Shown here: piece after piece, positions 59,087-64,000 of the stretch
How the letters are laid out: each line of letters opens with the position of its first letter
Numbering within the stretch: position 1 is the first letter of the stretch
NCBI RefSeq assembly: GCF_004143485.2
Contig: NZ_ML974131.1
Coordinates: forward strand, 241,867 to 305,866
Direction of reading: 5' to 3'
DNA length: 64,000 nucleotides
From: Halorussus amylolyticus
GTDB lineage: Archaea; Halobacteriota; Halobacteria; Halobacteriales; Haladaptataceae
Position numbers and translations under genes: made by a program
Notes under the pieces: model-generated
Database searches by the model: none
Seen by the model: the letters and a program-made list of their open reading frames with translations, nothing else
Told to the model about the DNA's origin: nothing

Positions 59087-60859
59087 ATGGTTGCAGGTGA
59101 TAGACTCGACCGAATCGACGGTCGCAGAAGGCGGTTGCTGGCCGGACTCGCCGGTGTCTCCACGGGGGCGACCGCTGGCTGTCTCCAGCAGTTTCGAAGC
59201 ATGGCGAACCGGAATTCGCCGAGAGACGTCTCCCTCGAAGTGAAGACGGTCCCGGCCGACATCGACCCGCGAGGGATTCACATCGCCCGAGACGTCGCCG
59301 ACAACCTCGAAGCGGTCGGTATCGGCGCCACCGTGACCCCGATGGACGAACAGGAACTCCTCCGGGACGTACTCATCAACAACGACTTCGACCTCTACGT
59401 CGCTCGCCATCCGGGGTACGACGACCCCGACTTTCTGCGGCCGCTCCTTCACTCGGACTTCGTGGAGGAGCCCGGTTGGCAGAACCCGTTCGGCTTCACC
59501 GACCTCGAAGTGGACGACCTCCTCGACGCCCAGCGCCGGAGTTCGGGCGACCGCCGCCGTCGGCAGTTGTCCGAACTCCAGCGCGCCGTCGCTCGCCAAC
59601 AGCCGTTCTCGGTCGTGGCGTTCCCCGACGACATCTGGGCGGTTCGAACCGATAGGTTCGTAGGGTGGAATAGGTTCGGTCTCAGGCGTGCGCTCGGCAT
59701 CCTCGGACTCGACGCCGAAACCGACGACCCGGACCGACTCGACCTCGTGACGACCGACGACAGGCTGACCAAGAATCTGAATCCGCTGGCGAGCGAGTTC
59801 CGCAACCGAGGCACGTTCGTGGGACTGCTGTACGACTCGCTCGGCCGCCGGTACGACGGCGAGGTCAGACCGTGGCTCGCGGCCGACTGGGAGTGGTCGT
59901 CCGAGGGCGGCCGCCCGGCCGCACGGGTGGACCTGCGCGAGGACCTGACGTGGCACGACGGCGAACCCCTCACCGCCGACGACGTGGCGTTCACGTACGA
60001 ACTACTTGCCGATACGTCGCTCGGTCGCGAGGAGGACCCGATTCCCGCACCGCGGTTCCGCGGGCGCGTCTCGCTGGTCGAGACGGTTCGCGCGGTCGGT
60101 TCTCGGACCGTCGAGTTCGCGTTCGCGGACTGCGACCCCGAGGTCGCAGTCCGCGCGTTCGCCGTCCCGGTCCTCCCGGAGGCCGAGTGGGAGTCGAAAG
60201 CGTCGGAGGCGAACTTCGCGGGCATCGGTCTCGGCGGCCAGACGACCGAGGCGGTCGTCTGGGACAACCCCAATCCGGTCGGAAGCGGACCGCTCCAGTT
60301 CGAAGAGCGCGAACCGGCCGACAGCGTCGTCTTCTCCCGGTTCGACGACCACTTCCTCCACGGCGACGAAGTCGCCTCCCGGTTCGGAGCTACGTTCGAG
60401 ACGCTTCAGCTTCAGGTCGTGCCGTCGAACGACGCCGCCATCGAGGTGCTCACGGAGGCGCGTGCGGACGCCGCCGCGTCCACCATCATGCCCAAATTCG
60501 TCCCGGAGGTCGCCGAGAGCGACGACGTCGAAGTCGTCTCGAAAGCGTCCCGCTCGTTCTACCACCTCGGATTCAACGTCGAGCGAGCGCCGCTCGGTAA
60601 TCCGCGCTTCCGCCAGAACGTCGCGCGCCTCCTCGACAAGGGGACAATCGTTTCGGAGGTGTTCGACGACTACGCGGTTCCGGCCGCGACCCCGCTCGCG
60701 GTCACCGACTGGGCCGCCCCCGACCTCGAATGGGACGGCGAGGACCCGGTCGTTCCGTTCTTCGGCTCCGGCGGCGACCTCGACACCGACGAGGCCCACG
60801 CCGCGTTCCGGGACGCCGGATACCGATACGCCAAAGACGGGTCGCTTCGAAACCGGTGA
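59087..60859 (+). CDS. Family 5 solute-binding lipoprotein (oligopeptide-type)
   Basis: 590 residues. An arginine-rich signal (GRRRRLLAGLAGVSTGATAG) with a Cys lipobox implies Tat export and lipid anchoring. The SBP family 5 signature appears mid-protein: WEWSSEGGRPAARVDLREDL, TWHDGEPLTADDVAFTYELL, and later NPRFRQNVARLLDKG. An unusually long N-terminal domain of about 150 residues (PADIDPRGIHIARDVADNLE, HPGYDDPDFLRPLLHSDF) looks like the C-terminal lobe of the same family, as if lobes were permuted. No permease or ATPase is next to it, so its transporter must be elsewhere or it acts as a sensor. The ATG at 59087 was chosen for the signal peptide. Confidence 0.82.
   Translation: MVAGDRLDRIDGRRRRLLAGLAGVSTGATAGCLQQFRSMANRNSPRDVSLEVKTVPADIDPRGIHIARDVADNLEAVGIGATVTPMDEQELLRDVLINNDFDLYVARHPGYDDPDFLRPLLHSDFVEEPGWQNPFGFTDLEVDDLLDAQRRSSGDRRRRQLSELQRAVARQQPFSVVAFPDDIWAVRTDRFVGWNRFGLRRALGILGLDAETDDPDRLDLVTTDDRLTKNLNPLASEFRNRGTFVGLLYDSLGRRYDGEVRPWLAADWEWSSEGGRPAARVDLREDLTWHDGEPLTADDVAFTYELLADTSLGREEDPIPAPRFRGRVSLVETVRAVGSRTVEFAFADCDPEVAVRAFAVPVLPEAEWESKASEANFAGIGLGGQTTEAVVWDNPNPVGSGPLQFEEREPADSVVFSRFDDHFLHGDEVASRFGATFETLQLQVVPSNDAAIEVLTEARADAAASTIMPKFVPEVAESDDVEVVSKASRSFYHLGFNVERAPLGNPRFRQNVARLLDKGTIVSEVFDDYAVPAATPLAVTDWAAPDLEWDGEDPVVPFFGSGGDLDTDEAHAAFRDAGYRYAKDGSLRNR
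60124..60155. repeat. In-gene 14-base inverted repeat (4-base loop)
   Basis: Arms 60124-60137 and 60142-60155 around CCGA, in frame in the solute-binding protein gene (FADCDPEVAVRAF). Confidence 0.8.
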
Positions 60860-60866
60860 GTAGCGT

Positions 60867-61664
60867 ATGTTTGCATTTCGCGTGCTGGGGTTGGTTCTAG
60901 CCATCGTTCTCTCGATGCTCGTCGTTGCAACGGTGGCGTTCGTCGGCCGAGAGCGGCTCGTTCGCACGCCGGGCGACGCCCGACGGCGGATTCGAGCGGT
61001 TCTCCCGTACTTCGTCGCGCTGGCCGTTTTGCTCGTTCTCAACAGCGTCATCCGGGACCTCGGTCCCGAGTTCTCGTGGATAGTCGGCTGGAACATCACG
61101 GGCGGCATCCACGCGATAGAGGGCCAGTTCGTCGCACACCTCCAGTCGGCGCTTTTCCACCCCGCCCTCACGGCGTACTTCTCGTTCATCTACGTGTACG
61201 GCTACACGTTCCTGCTGCTGTTCCCGCTGGTCGCGTACTTCGCGCTCGCGGACACCGGGCCGCTCCGCCGGACCATCGTCGCCTACGGTCTCAACTACGG
61301 GCTTGGCGTGATATGCTACATCGCGTTCATCGCGTACGGCCCCCGGAATCTGATGCCCGAACTGGTAGACGGGCTGTTGTTCAGCACGTATCCGCAGTAC
61401 CAGCTCCTGACCGCCGAGGTCAACAGTAACACGAACGTGTTTCCGTCGCTCCACACGTCGCTGTCGGTCACGGTGGCGCTCCTCGCGGCGCGCACGCGCG
61501 ACATCTACCGCGGGTGGTGGTACGTCGCGACCGTCATCGCGACGAGCGTCGTGATTTCGACCATGTATCTCGGTATCCACTGGGGAATCGACGTCGTGGC
61601 GGGGATACTCCTCGCGGTCGCGAGCGTCCGACTCGCCGAATCGTCGTGGTTCGACTGGGAGTAG
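60867..61664 (+). CDS. PAP2-superfamily membrane phosphatase/transferase
   Basis: 265 residues, about six membrane helices. The PAP2 catalytic motifs are visible late in the chain: NVFPSLHTSLSVTVALL (the P-S-x-H motif) and YLGIHWGIDVVAGILLA (the H...D motif). A long first helix and an ARRRIRAVL cytoplasmic segment precede. The order resembles inositolphosphorylceramide synthase-like PAP2 proteins that act on lipid phosphates. It starts seven bases after the solute-binding gene, so it is co-transcribed, though a functional link is not evident. It converges with the DUF5781-like gene, three bases apart. Confidence 0.88.
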   Translation: MFAFRVLGLVLAIVLSMLVVATVAFVGRERLVRTPGDARRRIRAVLPYFVALAVLLVLNSVIRDLGPEFSWIVGWNITGGIHAIEGQFVAHLQSALFHPALTAYFSFIYVYGYTFLLLFPLVAYFALADTGPLRRTIVAYGLNYGLGVICYIAFIAYGPRNLMPELVDGLLFSTYPQYQLLTAEVNSNTNVFPSLHTSLSVTVALLAARTRDIYRGWWYVATVIATSVVISTMYLGIHWGIDVVAGILLAVASVRLAESSWFDWE

Positions 61665-61667
61665 CCG

Positions 61668-62441
61668 TCAGTCGGCGGCCCGATTTCCCCGGCCGACCGC
61701 GTACTCCTGAGTCGCGTCCACGAGGTCCCGGCGATACTCGCTCTCGTCGGGGTCGGGACCCAGCGACACGAATCGGTCCTTGAACGCGTCCACGTCCACC
61801 TCGGGCGCGTCGTTCGCGGCCGCGTGCGCGAGGTCGTACAATCTGTGGTCCGAATCCACGAGGTCGTGGCGCTCGACCAGTGCCAGCGCGAACGCGGCGT
61901 TGACCGCGGTCATCTCGGGGTCGGCAGTGCTCGTGAGACGGAGACCGTCACGCCCCGATTTCGGGGCGTGACGGTCTCCCTTCGGTCGGTCGGCGACCGA
62001 CGCCGCGAGTTCGGATTCGAGGAAGGAGACGAGTTTGTCCGTCGGCCCCACCCGGAGGGTGATGTCGTCGGCGTAGATGTCTTTCATGTGGTTCGCTATC
62101 TGGTAACACTGGGTGACGCGCCTGCGCTCGACCGACTCGCCCGAGAGCGCGAGAAACAGCACCTCCTCGATGGACTGGGTGTGAGAGGGGTGGGCCTGCT
62201 CGTGGCGCGCCATGTGGGCGTACTCGTGGAGCGCGAGCTCGCGCGCCATCGCGCTGGTGGCGGCCTGTCGCGAGATGTTCAGAACGTGTCTGTCCTCGGG
62301 GTGGGCGGTCCACGTCCGCTCGTCGGGGCTCTCCCGGACGTGGACGTGAATCGGCGCGTCGAGGTCGTGGCCGGTCTCGAAGAGGTCGCGAGCGCGGAGA
62401 AAGGGCGTCGCCGGACCCGGACCGTGAACGTGCACCTCCAT
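61668..62441 (-). CDS. DUF5781-like protein with HExxH motif
   Basis: 257 residues. LALHEYAHMARHEQAHPSHT carries an HExxH zinc-metalloprotease-like motif near residue 73, with a further His nearby. The remaining sequence is mixed and acidic. Haloarchaea carry such a protein beside EF-2; I recall the family name DUF5781 but cannot verify it. The start at 62441 (MEVHVHGPGP) precedes a folded domain; in-frame sequence beyond it is only the shadow of EF-2. A 19-base inverted repeat (61940-61979) encodes the basic loop RPKGDRHAPKSGRDG, which stands out in this acidic protein. It is divergent from EF-2. Confidence 0.78.
   Translation of the reverse strand: MEVHVHGPGPATPFLRARDLFETGHDLDAPIHVHVRESPDERTWTAHPEDRHVLNISRQAATSAMARELALHEYAHMARHEQAHPSHTQSIEEVLFLALSGESVERRRVTQCYQIANHMKDIYADDITLRVGPTDKLVSFLESELAASVADRPKGDRHAPKSGRDGLRLTSTADPEMTAVNAAFALALVERHDLVDSDHRLYDLAHAAANDAPEVDVDAFKDRFVSLGPDPDESEYRRDLVDATQEYAVGRGNRAAD
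61940..61979. repeat. In-gene 19-base inverted repeat (2-base loop)
   Basis: Arms 61940-61958 and 61961-61979 around TT, in frame in the DUF5781-like gene. It encodes a basic insert unlike the rest of the protein. Confidence 0.88.
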
Positions 62442-62570
62442 GCGTACTCTTGCCAAGGTCTCGGCGAGTAAGACTCTTGCGTTGGTTGTGAGTATTTCGC
62501 AGGGTCTGCGTGCGGTTTGGCGGATGGGAAACACTACGCTTTTCAACTTCCTACGGGTAGAACATCCATA

Positions 62571-64000
62571 ATGGGTAGACGAAAGAAGATCGTCGAACAG
62601 TGCGAGCGATTGATGGACGAGCCGGAGCACATCCGGAACATCGCAATCGCCGCACACGTCGACCACGGCAAGACGACGCTCACTGACAACCTTCTCGCTG
62701 GTGCCGGCATGATTGCCGACCAGGGAGAGGCGACACAGCTGATGATGGACACCGAGGAGGACGAGCAGGAGCGCGGCATCACCATCGACGCCGCGAACGT
62801 CTCGATGACTCACGAGTACGAGGACACCGCCCACCTCATCAACCTCATCGACACGCCCGGCCACGTGGACTTCGGTGGCGACGTGACCCGCGCGATGCGC
62901 GCGGTCGACGGCGCGCTCGTGGTCGTTGACGCGGTCGAGGGCGCGATGCCTCAGACCGAGACCGTCCTCCGACAGGCGCTTCGGGAGGGCGTCAAGCCCA
63001 CGCTGTTCATCAACAAGGTGGACCGCCTCATCTCGGAGCTTCAGGAGGGTCCCGAGGAGATGCAGCGCCGCCTGCTCAGCGTCATCGACGACGTGAACGA
63101 GCTGATTCGCGGCATGACCGAGGACATGGACGACATCGACGACTGGACCGTCTCGGTCGAGGGCGGCACCGTCGGCTTCGGGTCCGCGCTCTACAAGTGG
63201 GGCGTCTCGATGCCGTCGATGCAGCGCACCGGGATGGACTTCGGCGACATCATGGAGCTCGAACGCGCCGACAAGCGCCAGGAGCTTCACGAGCAGACGC
63301 CGCTCTCGGACGTCGTCCTCGACATGGTCTGTGAGCACTTCCCGGACCCCATCGAGGCCCAGCCCCGTCGTATCCCGCGCGTCTGGCGTGGCGACGACGA
63401 ATCCGAACTCGCCGAGGACATGCGTCTGGTCAACGAGGACGGCGAAGTCGTCCTGATGGTCACCGACATCGGCATCGACCCGCACGCCGGCGAAATCGCG
63501 GCCGGTCGTGTCTTCTCGGGAACCATCGAGAAGGGCCAGGACCTCTACGTCTCCGGAACGGCCGGGACGAACCGCGTCCAGAGCGTCGGCATCTACATGG
63601 GCGGCGAGCGCGAGGAAGTCGAGCGAGTTCCCGCCGGAAACATCGCGGCGGTCACCGGTCTCAAGGACGCCATCGCCGGTTCCACCGTCTCCAGCGTCGA
63701 AATGACGCCGTTCGAGTCCATCGAGCACATCTCCGAGCCGGTCATCACGAAGTCCGTCGAGGCGAAGAACATGGACGACCTGCCGAAGCTCATCGAGACG
63801 CTCCGTCAGGTCTCGAAGGAGGACCCCACGATTCAGGTCACAATCAACGAGGACACCGGCGAACACCTCATCTCCGGGCAGGGCGAGCTTCACCTCGAAG
63901 TCATCACCCAGCGCATCGAGCGCAATCAGGGCATCCCGGTCAACACCGGCGAACCCATCGTCGTGTTCCGCGAGGCCATCCAGCAGGCCACCGAGGTCAT
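62571..64000 (+). CDS. fusA: Translation elongation factor EF-2 (cut by window end)
   Basis: The first 476 residues are present; the gene continues past the window. EF-2 is the GTPase that translocates the ribosome. G1 is AHVDHGKTT, then [13 protein letters not shown] (switch I), [12 protein letters not shown] (switch II) and [11 protein letters not shown] (NKxD). Domain II follows, with [35 protein letters not shown] is in domain [23 protein letters not shown] is the normal archaeal N-terminus, supporting the ATG at 62571. The diphthamide loop lies beyond the window. Confidence 0.97.
   Translation, partial: MGRRKKIVEQCERLMDEPEHIRNIAIAAHVDHGKTTLTDNLLAGAGMIADQGEATQLMMDTEEDEQERGITIDAANVSMTHEYEDTAHLINLIDTPGHVDFGGDVTRAMRAVDGALVVVDAVEGAMPQTETVLRQALREGVKPTLFINKVDRLISELQEGPEEMQRRLLSVIDDVNELIRGMTEDMDDIDDWTVSVEGGTVGFGSALYKWGVSMPSMQRTGMDFGDIMELERADKRQELHEQTPLSDVVLDMVCEHFPDPIEAQPRRIPRVWRGDDESELAEDMRLVNEDGEVVLMVTDIGIDPHAGEIAAGRVFSGTIEKGQDLYVSGTAGTNRVQSVGIYMGGEREEVERVPAGNIAAVTGLKDAIAGSTVSSVEMTPFESIEHISEPVITKSVEAKNMDDLPKLIETLRQVSKEDPTIQVTINEDTGEHLISGQGELHLEVITQRIERNQGIPVNTGEPIVVFREAIQQATEV

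Noticed and set aside
61668-63893. Minus-strand ORF of 741 residues across EF-2
   Set aside because: Only the part from 62441 downwards is a real gene; the rest is the antisense of fusA and its promoter.
1-64000. CRISPR arrays
   Set aside because: The tandem arrays found have two or three units with no regular unique spacers, and no cas genes are present.
1-64000. Insertion sequences or integrases
   Set aside because: No transposase or recombinase ORF was recognised despite the repeats and the tRNA scar.

Overview
The window is a piece of a haloarchaeal (class Halobacteria) chromosome. It is G+C-rich, the proteins are strongly acidic, genes have short or no leaders behind TTTAWA-like TATA boxes, and it carries the archaeal split RNA polymerase genes, an archaeal-type NusA and EF-2. 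I cannot name the genus from sequence alone.

Layout. 1-5.1 kb: an AT-rich orphan gene, PEP carboxylase, and a HemAT-like globin-coupled transducer. 5.3-19 kb: ordinary metabolic and housekeeping genes. These are a zinc alcohol dehydrogenase, a JAMM metalloprotease, an HExxH surface protein, PspA, an alpha/beta hydrolase, a pyrG-guaA-small-protein operon, a Zn-ribbon protein, two PCMT-type methyltransferases flanking a third methyltransferase, and a HerA-like ATPase. 19.0-19.9 kb: a pair of CrcB fluoride channel genes. 45.2-47 kb: an HPP membrane protein, then two tRNA-Asp genes in a duplicated block that brackets a PD-(D/E)XK nuclease gene and a third tRNA-Asp 3' fragment. 47.1-57.1 kb: the RNA polymerase operon (rpoH, rpoB'', rpoB', rpoA', rpoA'', nusA), a long gap with a repeat element, then rps12 and rps7. 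57.2-62.4 kb: a cupin, a PQQ-type sugar dehydrogenase behind a DtxR-like palindrome, a solute-binding lipoprotein, a PAP2 membrane protein and a DUF5781-like metalloprotease-fold protein. From 62.6 kb: EF-2, cut by the window edge.

The centrepiece is 20.07-45.06 kb, about 25 kb of accessory genes in two convergent blocks. The plus block has five genes ending in a Cdc48-like AAA+ ATPase and a beta-propeller/Ig-fold protein. The minus block has twelve genes, including three divergent tubulin/FtsZ-superfamily GTPases. All three keep the G-box and a T7-loop D-x-x-D, and one carries an N-terminal Cys2His2 motif. The rest are membrane, coiled-coil and secreted Ig-fold proteins. Many genes overlap by 1-8 nt. 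I read this as one envelope-associated cytomotive or membrane-remodelling machine; it does not match any system I can name.

Two DNA-level patterns also stand out. One is a dispersed intergenic element, present three times, beginning ATGARGACCGC and preceded by local tandem repeats; two copies share a hairpin with a compensatory base change. The other is many near-perfect palindromes with 0-5 nt loops, both between genes and in frame inside linker regions of proteins.
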